Assembly (NCBI GenBank): GCA_037355855.1 | Contig: CM074764.1 | Span: 2,728,001-2,792,000 of the forward strand | Length of the DNA stretch: 64,000 nucleotides | Direction: 5' to 3' | From: Pseudo-nitzschia pungens | Lineage: Eukaryota > Bacillariophyta > Bacillariophyceae > Bacillariales > Bacillariaceae | Shown: positions 48,932-59,649 of the stretch, piece by piece | Numbering within the stretch: the first letter of the stretch is position 1 | How the letters are laid out: each line of letters starts with the position of its first letter | The notes under the pieces: generated by a model | Databases searched by the model: none | Seen by the model: the letters and a program-made list of their open reading frames with translations, nothing else | Told to the model about the DNA's origin: nothing | Made by a program: the position numbers and the translations under genes

Positions 48932-51900
48932 GATCAGAAGGAAACCGAGTCTGTCGCACGGAAGGAAGAGTTGCCGGAGCTGATTTGGTGGAGACATTGG
49001 CATGGCTCAAATCACTGACACTAGCATCATGACTGGAAGAGAATGCAATTGCAGCAACTCCAAGCCTCAATGCAGAGGCTGCATCTTCCCCACCACCGGC
49101 AGCAGGAACTGCAGTTGAGGAATCAGGAGAGGCCACAGGGAGGTCACCAGCCATGGCATTATGGGGAGGGTCAGGAACTTCAGGGGGAACTTCAGGAGAG
49201 ATACCAGGGGAGGCATCAGCCTTGGCAACATGGGGAGGATCACCGCCAGGAGGAACAGCACCTGCAGGCGCTGAGGCCTGGACAGCAGTAAGATTGGAAG
49301 TGCCGGTCGCTAAAGTATCCATGGATTGAGAATCATCAAAGCCTCCACCACCACTGTCAGCATGGGCTTGGAGGTTAAAGTGCAAATCCAGATCAAAAGT
49401 GAGATCGGGAGCAAGGTCAACTGACAAGTCATCATCAACAAGTTCCCAATCTCGTGCATCCCCATCACCAAAAAAGGGAAGAGAGTCATCCTGCATTGGA
49501 TCTGCAGCAGGTGCAGTTTCCACAACACAATTGACTGCAGCATCCCAATGGTAAGCTTCCATTTCAGTCAAGCACTCAGAAGAGAACCATTGTCTAACAC
49601 AAGAACCATACTGAGCTTCCAGAAAAATAGGCAGGAAAGACAACATGGCCATTGCTTCAGCCTTGGTAGTGATATTGTACAAAGCAAGGATCTCGCCTCG
49701 GTATGAACTGGTATCAACAGAAAGAAAAAGAGGCCATGACCAATTGTCACGGGTTCTGATGCCCAGAAGCACACTGCGCAGTGTCTTCAAACCCAGCCCT
49801 TGGCCCAAGTCAACTGGAAGATCAAGATCAACTACCCCCAGAACAGGAGCAGTTTCATGGCTCTCAATAAATTTGGCTTGGCGGTGCTTAGCCTGGCGAA
49901 CAGTCTTGAGCTTGGAGGGGGGAAGAGGTCTGTCAGAAGGATTGGTAGCTGTCTCAATAAACTTGTAGAATTTACCATCAGGTAAAGAGGCAATGTCTGA
50001 AGGTTTGCAACGGTTGAACTGGGCTTTGAGGAGCTTAACAGTTTGGGCGCGCTTTGTAGCATCACATAAAACATGAGCAGCCAGAACCGGATTGGGATCA
50101 GGAGTTCTGGAGTTGTCCAGGCTGATATTCTTCCTGATAACAGCAATAGGACATGCCTGAAACCTGGGATGAGTCTGAAGCAATTCGTTGTAGTGGTCAA
50201 GATCAAAACTCTGCATGTAAGATCCAAGGAGAAAGCCACAGGTGACAATAACTGGGGCCTGTATGTGGTCATATTTCAGGTCCATGTCACGGTCTCTGAG
50301 CCTCTGGAGCAATTGTGCTGAAAAGAGTTTCTCCAGGGAAGCACTGTGTCCCACAAAGAATCGTAGATGAGGAGCAGTTCTACTGCGAAGCCAGAGCTGA
50401 GCAACATACAATTCCAAGGTCTTCCTGTCAGGAAGAGTCGTCCAAAACTTGGTAACAGGCTTGGCCTTGGGGTTGAGCCTGGCTCTTGAGGGAAAAACAT
50501 ACAACACCAGGCGCTTGTCAACAGTCCATAGAAGATCCAAAGCTTCCTTGAGAGACTTGAGCAGTTCATCATACAGTTCCCCAGGGCGTTGTGACATCAA
50601 CCTTGGAAGGGACAGAGTGACATAAGAACTATGAGAACACTTGGTGCCAGCAGTGACATCTACTGGAGCTCTAGAATCACTGGAGCAAACCCCTCGGCGT
50701 TGGAGGAAATGCCCAGCAGAGGAGGACAAGACAGTAGCATCACCACCACCAGGAAGAAAGGACACTGATTTGGAAGTGGAAGATTTGGAAGTGGAAGCAT
50801 CATCAGCCACTGGTGGCGCAGGTGTAGGAGGGCGCTTCTTGAAATGCCAATGAGAGCCAAGCACCTGATTGGCTGCCCACCATACTTTGCCTTCAGTGCT
50901 AGGCAAAAGGTTGCCCTCACAATACAGGTCATCAAAACACTCAGGAGACATCTTGACCAAACCAATAAGACATTTCTTCAGAGCCTGGCCAGGTGGTTGC
51001 TTGGTCCAGGCTGGGGCAGAGCCTTGAAAGCAAGCAGAGGCAATAGAAGCCAAGGAAGCTACAGAAGCATTGCGCCAGTCTGGAGTGTCCGGAAAAACCT
51101 GAGCATAAACAGGAGGGATGGCAGTCCGGCAAATATCATGGATGGATTTTTTGTCTTTACCCTCCTTCCTGCTGAAAAAGTGTGTAGGGCTTGGACACCC
51201 AGCCCATAACCGGTTACCAGTTGGAGATTTTCGAAAGGCATGAATTGCAGATGGTATAGGAGACTTGCCAGAACAGGGACCCTTACCATAAAAACACCAG
51301 AAGAAGGAAGCGGAATGAGCCCTGTTGGCAGCAGCCAGAGCCTCCTGGCGTTGGGAGTGGCGTGCTTGCTGCTGAGAGGGATCAGACTTCTGGGCAGAGG
51401 AAAAGACAAGAGTAGATTGCTTGAGGATAGATGAAGCAGGGACCTTGCCTGAGGTCCCAGAACCCTTTGGTGTGTGTCTGGACGTCTGTGGGCCTGGCAG
51501 CTGGGAGCCTGCCTGGTTGGATCCTGGCTGCTGGGAGGCTGGGGGCCGGGGTCCTGACTGCTGGGAGCCCTGCTGCTGGGAGCCCTGCTGCTGGGAGCCT
51601 GAGGACTGGGAGCTTATCAGCTTGGGGTCTGACAGCAAAGTACCTGACGACTGAGAGCCTGACAGAGTACCTGACGGCGGAGGACCTGACTCCTGGGAGC
51701 CTAGCTGAGAAGCTGTTGACAGAGAAGAAGTTTGCAAGGAATCCCCTGGTGCAGAGTCCCCTGGTGCAGATTCCCCTGGTGCAGATTCAGTGCCAAGCAT
51801 CTCAACATCAGAGAGCACACCTGCAGAAGAAGAAGGCTTCAAGGAATCCCCTGGAGCAGGTTCAGTGCCAAGCATATCAACATCAGAAAGCACACCTGCA

Positions 51901-52190
51901 GATGAGGACACAGAAGAAGATGAAGACATATCATCAACAGAAGACCCATGCATAGAGGATGAAGAGGCTGATGAGGCAGAGGAAGAGGATGATCTGGTAT
52001 CAAGAGTAGGAGAGGGAGTAGTAAGAGCAGAGGTGACACTAGAATGCCTTGGAGGGGTCTTTTGCACAAATGGGCGCTTGTTAGACCGAGTCCCAGAGGC
52101 AGACCTAGCAGAAGAAGGAGGCGTGGAAGATCTTTTCTTCCGGGAAGCTGCTTGGGAGGTGGGCCACCCCTTAGTGGGAGGGGGAGGCAT
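48924..52190 (-). CDS. LINE G ORF1 protein (1088 aa)
   Basis: This is an intact ORF1 on the minus strand. I chose the ATG at 52190, which matches the start in C. The frame stays open a further 158 codons upstream into a repeat array, without a better start. The N-terminus is basic and Ser-rich (SSSSASS, SAPGES/SAPGDS repeats), followed by Gln/Gly/Ser repeats of the QQGSQ type where LINE C has its first stop. The conserved central block starts at AHSASFFWCFYGKG and the second at DNSRTPDPNP. The acidic block and Ala/Pro tail match B. No known domain is recognised. Confidence 0.87.
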   Translation of the reverse strand: MPPPPTKGWPTSQAASRKKRSSTPPSSARSASGTRSNKRPFVQKTPPRHSSVTSALTTPSPTLDTRSSSSSASSASSSSMHGSSVDDMSSSSSVSSSAGVLSDVDMLGTEPAPGDSLKPSSSAGVLSDVEMLGTESAPGESAPGDSAPGDSLQTSSLSTASQLGSQESGPPPSGTLSGSQSSGTLLSDPKLISSQSSGSQQQGSQQQGSQQSGPRPPASQQPGSNQAGSQLPGPQTSRHTPKGSGTSGKVPASSILKQSTLVFSSAQKSDPSQQQARHSQRQEALAAANRAHSASFFWCFYGKGPCSGKSPIPSAIHAFRKSPTGNRLWAGCPSPTHFFSRKEGKDKKSIHDICRTAIPPVYAQVFPDTPDWRNASVASLASIASACFQGSAPAWTKQPPGQALKKCLIGLVKMSPECFDDLYCEGNLLPSTEGKVWWAANQVLGSHWHFKKRPPTPAPPVADDASTSKSSTSKSVSFLPGGGDATVLSSSAGHFLQRRGVCSSDSRAPVDVTAGTKCSHSSYVTLSLPRLMSQRPGELYDELLKSLKEALDLLWTVDKRLVLYVFPSRARLNPKAKPVTKFWTTLPDRKTLELYVAQLWLRSRTAPHLRFFVGHSASLEKLFSAQLLQRLRDRDMDLKYDHIQAPVIVTCGFLLGSYMQSFDLDHYNELLQTHPRFQACPIAVIRKNISLDNSRTPDPNPVLAAHVLCDATKRAQTVKLLKAQFNRCKPSDIASLPDGKFYKFIETATNPSDRPLPPSKLKTVRQAKHRQAKFIESHETAPVLGVVDLDLPVDLGQGLGLKTLRSVLLGIRTRDNWSWPLFLSVDTSSYRGEILALYNITTKAEAMAMLSFLPIFLEAQYGSCVRQWFSSECLTEMEAYHWDAAVNCVVETAPAADPMQDDSLPFFGDGDARDWELVDDDLSVDLAPDLTFDLDLHFNLQAHADSGGGGFDDSQSMDTLATGTSNLTAVQASAPAGAVPPGGDPPHVAKADASPGISPEVPPEVPDPPHNAMAGDLPVASPDSSTAVPAAGGGEDAASALRLGVAAIAFSSSHDASVSDLSHANVSTKSAPATLPSVRQTRFPSDHG

Positions 52191-52208
52191 TGTACCAGAA
52201 GTGGAGCA

Positions 52209-53925
52209 CTGAGGGCAGATGACAAATGCCGGGGCAGGAGAAGCACCGGTGGAGGGCAAATCAACAGCAGAAAACCTCCAGTGGAGTGCAGGAGCACCAA
52301 CTGAAACGCCGCGCTTGAATGGAGAAGCACCGGTTGAGTACAAAGGCCGGGGCAGGAGGAGCACCGATTGAGGGCAAACAACAGCTGAAAAGCAAACAAT
52401 TGGGTGTTGGACCAACAGCAGACACGCCTCTTGGATGTGCAAGTGCCAGGTGATGGCAAAGGCAGGGGCAGGAGAAGCACCGGTTGATGACAAAGGCCGG
52501 GGCAGGAGAAGCACCGGTTGATGACAAAGACCGGGGCAGGAGAAGCGCCGGTTGAGGGTAAACAACAGCTGAAAAGCAAGCAATTTTGTGCTGGACCTAC
52601 AGCAGACACGCCTCTTGGATGTGCAAGTGCCAGGTGATGACAAAGGCCGGGGCAGGAGAAGCACCGGTTGATGACAAAGGCCGGGGCAGGAGGAGCACCG
52701 GTTGAGGGCAAATCAACAGCAGAAAAACTCCAGTGGAGTGCAGGAGCACCAACTGAAACGCCGCGCTTGAATGGAGAAGCACCGGTTGAGTACAAAGGCC
52801 GGGGCAGGAGAAGCACCGGTTGATGACAAAGGCCGGGGCAGGAGAAGCACTGGTTGAGATCAAAGCAACAACGGAAAAGCAGGCAATTGGGTGTTGGACC
52901 AACAGCAGACACGCCTCTTGGATGTGCAAGTGCCAGGTGATGACAAAGGCCGGAGCAGGTGAAGCACCGGTTGAGGGCAAAGGCCGGGGCAGGAGAAGCA
53001 CCGGTGGAGGGCAATCAGCAGCAGAAAAACTCCAGTGGAGTGAGGGAGCACCAACTGAAACGCCGCGCTTGAATGGAGAAGTACCCGGTGTTAACAAAGG
53101 CCGGGGCAGGAGAAGCACCGGTTGAGGGCAAAGGCCGTGGCAGGAGAAGCACGGGGTGAGGGCAAAGCAACAACTGAAAAGCAGGCAATTGGGTGTTGGA
53201 CCAACAGCAGACACGCCTCGTGGATGTGCAAGTGCCAGGTGATGACAAAGGCCGAAGCAGGGGAAGCACCGGTTGAGGGCGAAGGCCGGGGCAGGAGAAG
53301 CACCGGTGGAGGGCAAATCAACAGCAGAAAACCTCCAGTGGAGTGCAGGAGCAACAACTGAAACGCCGCGCTTGAAAGGAGAAGCACCGGTTGAGGGCAA
53401 AGGCCGGGGCAGAAGAAGCACCGGTTGAGAGCAAAGCAACAACTGAAAAGCAGGCAATTGGGTGTTGGACCAACAGCAGACACGCCTCTTGGATGTGCAA
53501 GTGCCAGGTGATGACAAAGGCCGGAGCAGGTGAAGCACCGGTTGAGGGCAAAGGCCGGGGCAGGAGAAGCGCCGGTTGAGGGTAAACAACAGCTGAAAAG
53601 CAGGCAATTGGGAGTTGGACCAACAGCAGACACGCCGCTTGGATGTGCAAGTGCCCGGTGATGACAAAGGCCGGAGCAGGTGAAGCACAGGGTGAGGGCA
53701 AAGGCCGGGGCAGGAGAAGCACCAATGGAGGGCAGATCAACAGCTGAATAGCAACCTGTTGGGTGCTGAAGCAACAGCAGACACTGCACTGGGATGTAAA
53801 AGGGCCAGGTGATGACAAAGGCCGGGGCAGGAGAAGCACCGGTTGAGGGCAAATCAACAAACTGAAAAGCACCTGTTGGGAGACAAAAGCCGGGGCAGTA
53901 TAACCACCAGTGTAGTGCAGAGGCC
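52209..53925 (-). repeat. GC-rich composite tandem array in the LINE G leader (1.7 kb)
   Basis: A basic unit of about 34 bp (plus strand acaaaggccggggcaggaga then agcaccggttgatg) is interspersed with two longer modules. One contains caattgggtgttggaccaac and acacgcctcttggatgtgca; the other contains cctccagtggagtgcaggag and aacgccgcgcttgaatggag. Neither B nor C has this array at the equivalent place: C passes directly from the GTACCCTGG word to the ctgccctcagtgctcc segment before ORF1. Several minus-strand frames stay open across it because the units lack stops. Confidence 0.88.
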
Positions 53926-55430
53926 ACAATAGAAACGCCGCTTGGGTGCAGAAATGCCAGGGTATAGGTTGTATGCTGGGAAACAGGGTACAGCAGCAAC
54001 AACAGGTCCAACGTTGGTCTGGACAAGGAAAAATTCCAGGGGAACCAAAAGAAAAGACTGGAGCACTACCAGAAGAGTCACGTTGGAAACCCACAGAGGT
54101 GCTCTGGAGTTACAGAATTTAGAAACTCCAGTAGACCACTGCAAATCGTGTAGAAACAGACTGTAGAAACCGACAACTGGCTTGTATCAAAGGCCTGGTA
54201 TTAGGGACGTTGCTTGCTTGAAAACAGGGGCTTTAGTAGGAACACTCAGGGACCGGGGGATATCAATGGCAGGGCACACTTAAAAGGCTCAGGAGGGAAC
54301 TTGAAGTTCAAACTCGCAAGTACTTATAAGTGGAAACAGTATCCAGGGGCAATTGTTTTTGAAAACAGGGACCTTGAGCGAGACACTTAGGGACCAGGGT
54401 TGCAGTGGAAACAGTATCCGGGGGCAATTGGCTTGAAAACAAGGACCTTGAGCGAGACACTTAGGGACCAGGGAAGCTGCTTGCTTGAAAACAGGGGCTT
54501 TAGTAAAAACACCTAGGGACCAGGGGGAGGCTTGTGTCTTGAAAACAGTGTCAAACTTGAAGTTCAAGTTGGGGTTGCTTAATAGCGAAAACACTTAGGG
54601 ATCAGGGAACTCGCGAACACTTAGGGACCAGGGAAATTGTAGTCTTGAAAACAAGGGGCTGTAGTAGCTGTAGTCTTGGAAACAAGAATGCAATAAGTAG
54701 GAGGTACTTAGGGATCGGTTGGTCTTGGCTTGAAAACAGGTGTAGTAGGGGGAGCCTTAAGCAAAAACACTTAGGGACTGGGGGGCTTGGCTAGGAAACA
54801 GGGTAGCTCTTAAGTGATTGACACTAGTAAGAGCAGGGGGCAATTGGCTTGAAAATAAAGGGGAACTGGAAGATATGCTTGCGCGAACTTGCAGATACTT
54901 AGGGATCAGCGAGTAGGAACCTTCTAGAAGGGGGGTGTATATGTGTTCGATCTTGAAGAATGTAGAACGTTAAGTAGGTTCGACCTTGAAGAATGTAGAA
55001 CGTTAAGTGGATATCACTTAAGGGGCTTGGAAGACTGTATAGCGTTAAATAAAAATATGGCTTGAAAACAGATCAAAAAAACAAACCGAGCTCGGAGACA
55101 AAGCGGAACTGAAGCAGAGCTGCTGTAGAATTAGTACTGCAATTGCTGTAGAAAATTATGTGTCCTTGTTTTCGGTCGTGTTGCTTGTTGCTTGCCGACC
55201 GGCCGACCGACAGGAAACAAGGAACCAAAGCAACCAAAGGAAGCAAGGAGCAGCCAAACAAACAGCAGAATCAGATAGGGGAGGTCTCTGTTAATAGGTG
55301 TAGTGCTTGGTGTTGTTGTAGGAGCTTTAGAAGTGAGTGAGATATCAAAGGGGAAAGTTGTGTAGAAATCTACGTGTTTTAAGTACTGGAACATCGGAAC
55401 GTCGGACAAAATCGCGCGTCGCAAAATTGT
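53926..55430 (-). promoter_or_regulatory. LINE G 5' UTR
   Basis: This is an antisense counterpart of the B and C leaders, with repeated gaaaacaggg and cttagggaccaggg modules and a TTAAGTGG-ATAT-CACTTAA-type hairpin near 55003-55021. The conserved 5' terminus lies at 55360-55430, with the GTAGA-AA-TCTAC hairpin at about 55363-55374. Confidence 0.75.
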
Positions 55431-58400
55431 AGCAATAGATTTGGTGAAAAGTGTAATTCAGTGAAAGCTTTATCTCAGAAGTATAATATTCAGTTAAATG
55501 ACACATTTAAAGGCTATTTTGCGTGTGCCCCTATTCAATCACAAAAGGACTCATTTGAATTGGCTACACTTCTGACATGTAAAAAGGTGTCTGGTAGAGA
55601 TAAATCTGATACCAACATTTCTGAAAGCTATATATTGGAAACACCAATAAAACCTGTTAGACTTAATATGAGTAGCAGCACAACAAGTAGCAAAAGATCA
55701 TTTGATGACATATCCTATGAAACTCCTGTTGAGACAGAAAGGTTGCTACCACCTCCTCCATATGCATTCCCTAATAAAGACCAACAACAGGATATGTTAT
55801 CATATTTCTATGCACACCACTATAAGTCTTCCAGCAGAAATGAATTTTGGAGATTGGTATTACCTACACTGAATCATGTCAAACTGATGTATGAAATGGG
55901 TAAACACCAACCTACAGTTTTCAAATTGGAAGAAAAAGTATATTTGCATACATGTCTTTCAGATTCAAGACCATGGGAGGGTTGTGATCTGTTTGTCTTA
56001 GTAGAACGAAGTACTAGTAGACAATTATGTGAAAATTGTTACAAATTACAGAGAAATAAAATCAAACAACAGCATAGAAATGAAAAATCAGGTACTACCA
56101 GAACATCAGGTAGCTCTAAGGTCAATAATAAGACACTTTCTCCACAGTCACTGCTGAAAAAAGTTGACATTCAGCAAAAAAAAAAAAGATCCCTCAAAAG
56201 AACTACGTGGAAGCTGAAGTTAAACCTCCAACAAGCAAAAGAAAGTCAGATGATCACTATGCAGAGGGATCAAATTCCTGACTCACTAACCGAGGCTCTT
56301 CGCCTAATAGATTCAAAAGATATATGTGTCAACTTAGAAGAAAAAATTCTTACAGCTTTGATGGAAGCAAAACTCAAAGTCAAAGGCAAACTCATTGAGA
56401 AGGAACAAATTCAGCTGTATGCTTCAAACATCTGCAAAACAATGTCTGATGAATGCAAGAAAATTATAGGACATGAAAAGCAAGTCAGATTTGATAGTCG
56501 TATGATGCCCATAGCCCTAGCAGTATATCTTGAAAGTGGTTCAGTTGGATTGAATAAATTTAGAGAACATTCTTTACAAATTGTTCCTAATGTGAGAACC
56601 GTTCAGAGAGAGTATTCCCATATAAGAGTAGGACAGCAAAATCACTGTCCTTTTTTGTGTGGTATGTTCCATGATGCTCTGCGGAGCATAAGAAAGGACA
56701 AAGAGACAGAGATTCAACTCATGTTTGATGAAATTAAACTTAAATCTGGCATTTGGTTCAATTGTTCTACCAATGAAATTTATGGATTTGTTGCTAGCAA
56801 GAAAGCTAGTAAACTTGGATTTGTGCAGGAAATAGTTGCCATGGCAGAAGATGATTGTGGTTGTGATGATAATATGAAAGTATCACAATCGACAGATGAA
56901 AATGACTACATGGAAGCCGCAACTTATGCTAATGTATATAAAGCTAGAACTGAAGCATACAATGTTGCATACTACCTAAACTCTGGCGGTTTAGATGGGG
57001 ATATACTACTGAAAGAAATTCTCCATGTTATCACATGCTGTGAATTAGCTGGTTTAAAGGTGATGGCATTGGTTTCTGATGCAGGTGGCAGTAATACCAG
57101 AGCTTATACTCTTTTGACAGAAGGGCAATCCCTCAGTAATTCAGATGGACTATTCCCAAAAAAAGCAGTATCATTTTGTAATCCACTCCAACCTGACAGT
57201 TATATTTTCATCATCCTGTGCATAGTTCATGGGTTAAAGAATGTCAGAAATCAGTTCTACAGTAGCCGACCTGTTGGTAAAGGAGGCAGACATTTGGTGA
57301 ATTACGGAAACAAAATACAATGGACACAAATTGAAGAACTTTATAAGCACCTAGAGTCAAATCAAAAACTGTCTAGAAATGTTAGGGAATTACCAAACAT
57401 CAGGTTTGATGCTGTAGTATTGGATACATGGAAGAAGATGAATGTCCATTATGCCAAAGTTATATTTGAAAGTGACACTATCAACTATCAGTTAAACTTA
57501 GTGAGAGAAAGAAGTGGTCTGCCTGCCAATTTTTTTGATAACGTTATTGCAGGATATTATCAGAAAACAGGCTTTGAATCAGAATTGCTTCTAGACAAAA
57601 TGTCAATGTTGAAACAGAAGCTTTTTGCCGACACTTATGTCTATCCACTAAATGCCAATGAACAGAAGTTGAAAAATGATGTGACCCAAATTGAATTCTC
57701 TGTAAATATGCACTATATATTTATTGCTAGATTCCTCAATAGTAAAGCGAATCTTACTAAAAAGGAAGAAATTACAAAACGTAATGCAGATGGTAGTGTG
57801 TCACTCAACCTCAATATAGAAGAGGAAAGGAAAAGAATGTTACAACGTATCCAATACTTGGACGAATGGAGTAAATGGGTCAACAAACAAAAACCCTCCA
57901 CTTGGAATGTCGACAAGATACACAGGTTATTCATATCAAAAGAAACTTACAGAAATCTAAAGATAAGCATCACTGGATTCCTCCACTATGCAGAAAATAG
58001 ATTGAGTACAAATCAAAACATCAACTTTGTTCCATTCTTACATGCAAATCAAAGTTCAATTGAAGCTTTTTTCTCTACCACAAGGGCATCCAAAAGAGAC
58101 AATGCATTAACCATTGGAAAGAGTCTTGTAGCAGCAAATTTAAAGGGTACAGCAAAAATGGCATCCACACAAAGCACAAGCTATAGCGATAAAGACATAG
58201 CAACAGACAATAACCATCACATACAAAATACATCACTGGATCCAAAAGTTGGACCAACATTAAGGAACCAATGGCTACAGAAAGAAATTGATAGAAGGGT
58301 CATTATCGATACAAATTCAGAAGAGACAAACTACATTGGACTTTTCCCACAAGAAATAGAACAAGAAGACCCCGGTATATTACAACTGATTGCAATAATC

Positions 58401-59438
58401 TCCAAAGATAGGAAAGAGAATTATTCATCTTTTTCTGGAATGTTATTAAAGAATGATATGTTCTGCGAACTTGCCAAGATATCATCAATAGGACCAGCTT
58501 GTACATGGTTTGAAACAATTATTCATGGTAAAAAAGAAAAGGAACTATCGCAGCTGTGTCACAAGATCAACATGAAGCTGATAAGGATATTAGGAAGTGT
58601 TAGAAAAAAAGAGAGAAATTATTCTTTGTATCACCAAAAGATATGGAGATTAGTAAATAGCAGAACACTGGATGGTTTAGTTGATGAAAGTACCTCCAAT
58701 GGAGAAAGAATGGGAATAGTTGCACTTATTCAAATTCTATTTAATGTACTTGAGAAATGTTTGTGGGATGGAATTCAAATAAGAGCAAACAGCCTAAGAA
58801 AAGAGGCAGGGAAAGAACTACATTACAGAGATGTGAACAAAATATTTGGCTGGGCAGTTTTCCATTCAAGGAAAACCAAAATTCTAATGAAAAATAGAAT
58901 AGACAGTGACTGTCCAGAATACATCAGCCTGGAAAGAGACATTGAGTTCTTGTCAGAAATGAGAATGTACAAAAGTGAAGCAGCTCTGTCTGATACTTAC
59001 CTTAAAAAGTACTATGATTCATTCACAAGGACTAAGGACAGAGGACATCTTACGCTTATAAAAGAAGAATATTTTGAATTTGGATATCAATTGTTGGATA
59101 TCCTATCATCTGCATTCACAGCAGATAAGCTACTGAAAACAGAAAATATTTTACAGAAAGAGAAACAAGCATTGTTAGAAAACCAAGGATTAATGAAAAT
59201 GTTTCTAGACAGCTCAAAAGGAAATAGTATCATTAATGAAGAAGGGAAAACCAAAATATTTGAATTGTTAGTTAAAAAGGTATGTAATGTGGTCTTTGAA
59301 GATGCACTGAAAAGGTTTAGAGCAGCTAATACAGCAAGGGGAACAAGGAATAATATAACAGGACTAGGATTCAGACAAGAAATACAGGCTCAAGGAAGAA
59401 AGAGAAGTAAGAAGGAGCAGATAACAAAAGGAACTTAA
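55431..59438 (+). CDS. P-superfamily-like transposase, 5'-truncated (over 1330 aa)
   Basis: The frame is open from the LINE G junction, and the first possible initiator before residue-like sequence is a GTG, so the true start has been lost. Counting from the GTG at 55461, an RNase H-like core is recognisable: LMFDEIKL (D423), ALVSDAGGSN (D540), a VHGLKNVRNQ block near 595, and SIEAFFSTTRASKRDN (E868). These match the order and flavour of the DDE triad and the NFF/RSKG region of P-element and THAP9 transposases. A CENCYKLQ cysteine pair and a basic stretch lie N-terminal; I cannot identify a clear THAP domain, which would probably lie in the lost part. The C-terminal 450 residues are helical, charged and shared with 2-1117. 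No internal stop or frameshift is seen. Confidence 0.75.
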   Translation, partial: SNRFGEKCNSVKALSQKYNIQLNDTFKGYFACAPIQSQKDSFELATLLTCKKVSGRDKSDTNISESYILETPIKPVRLNMSSSTTSSKRSFDDISYETPVETERLLPPPPYAFPNKDQQQDMLSYFYAHHYKSSSRNEFWRLVLPTLNHVKLMYEMGKHQPTVFKLEEKVYLHTCLSDSRPWEGCDLFVLVERSTSRQLCENCYKLQRNKIKQQHRNEKSGTTRTSGSSKVNNKTLSPQSLLKKVDIQQKKKRSLKRTTWKLKLNLQQAKESQMITMQRDQIPDSLTEALRLIDSKDICVNLEEKILTALMEAKLKVKGKLIEKEQIQLYASNICKTMSDECKKIIGHEKQVRFDSRMMPIALAVYLESGSVGLNKFREHSLQIVPNVRTVQREYSHIRVGQQNHCPFLCGMFHDALRSIRKDKETEIQLMFDEIKLKSGIWFNCSTNEIYGFVASKKASKLGFVQEIVAMAEDDCGCDDNMKVSQSTDENDYMEAATYANVYKARTEAYNVAYYLNSGGLDGDILLKEILHVITCCELAGLKVMALVSDAGGSNTRAYTLLTEGQSLSNSDGLFPKKAVSFCNPLQPDSYIFIILCIVHGLKNVRNQFYSSRPVGKGGRHLVNYGNKIQWTQIEELYKHLESNQKLSRNVRELPNIRFDAVVLDTWKKMNVHYAKVIFESDTINYQLNLVRERSGLPANFFDNVIAGYYQKTGFESELLLDKMSMLKQKLFADTYVYPLNANEQKLKNDVTQIEFSVNMHYIFIARFLNSKANLTKKEEITKRNADGSVSLNLNIEEERKRMLQRIQYLDEWSKWVNKQKPSTWNVDKIHRLFISKETYRNLKISITGFLHYAENRLSTNQNINFVPFLHANQSSIEAFFSTTRASKRDNALTIGKSLVAANLKGTAKMASTQSTSYSDKDIATDNNHHIQNTSLDPKVGPTLRNQWLQKEIDRRVIIDTNSEETNYIGLFPQEIEQEDPGILQLIAIISKDRKENYSSFSGMLLKNDMFCELAKISSIGPACTWFETIIHGKKEKELSQLCHKINMKLIRILGSVRKKERNYSLYHQKIWRLVNSRTLDGLVDESTSNGERMGIVALIQILFNVLEKCLWDGIQIRANSLRKEAGKELHYRDVNKIFGWAVFHSRKTKILMKNRIDSDCPEYISLERDIEFLSEMRMYKSEAALSDTYLKKYYDSFTRTKDRGHLTLIKEEYFEFGYQLLDILSSAFTADKLLKTENILQKEKQALLENQGLMKMFLDSSKGNSIINEEGKTKIFELLVKKVCNVVFEDALKRFRAANTARGTRNNITGLGFRQEIQAQGRKRSKKEQITKGT

Positions 59439-59649
59439 CTAGAGATGTGATAAAATTACTAGAAGGAACTACATATTATGAATATCAAACTTGTCTTCCT
59501 TTGCTATCAACAATATTAGTACTGTTAACTTGTATGCAATCCTTTTGGGATTGTTGTGTTTTGTTCTGACCAAGAAAATCCAGGTTCCTTTTGCTATAAT
59601 AGTATAAAAATTAAAAATAGTGATGGTATTGTAATCTACAGTAGTTGGA
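59439..59649 (+). other. 3' flank of the P-like transposase gene
   Basis: No gene is seen. It is AT-rich sequence between the transposase stop and the start of the right inverted repeat, and probably contains the polyadenylation signal. Confidence 0.5.

Larger units (their letters stand above)
27194..55430 (-). mobile_element. LINE G, full-length, antisense, interrupted by LINEs C and F
   Basis: The 3' UTR begins at 27194 and the 5' end (acaattttgcgacgcg on the minus strand) lies at 55430. The inner break is marked by a 19-bp duplication (27890-27908 and 43483-43501). Own length is about 12.6 kb, the longest copy here because of a repeat array before ORF1. Both ORFs would be continuous without the insertion. 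The outer flanks (ccactac on the left, agcaatagat on the right) share no duplication, and the transposase gene on the right lacks its start, so a deletion or recombination accompanied this insertion. Confidence 0.9.

Noticed and set aside
51839..54094. Several long minus-strand open frames (up to 391 codons) across the LINE G leader
   Set aside because: They overlap one another in different frames, and their Cys/Pro/Leu-rich translations follow the repeat units. The array simply lacks stop codons.
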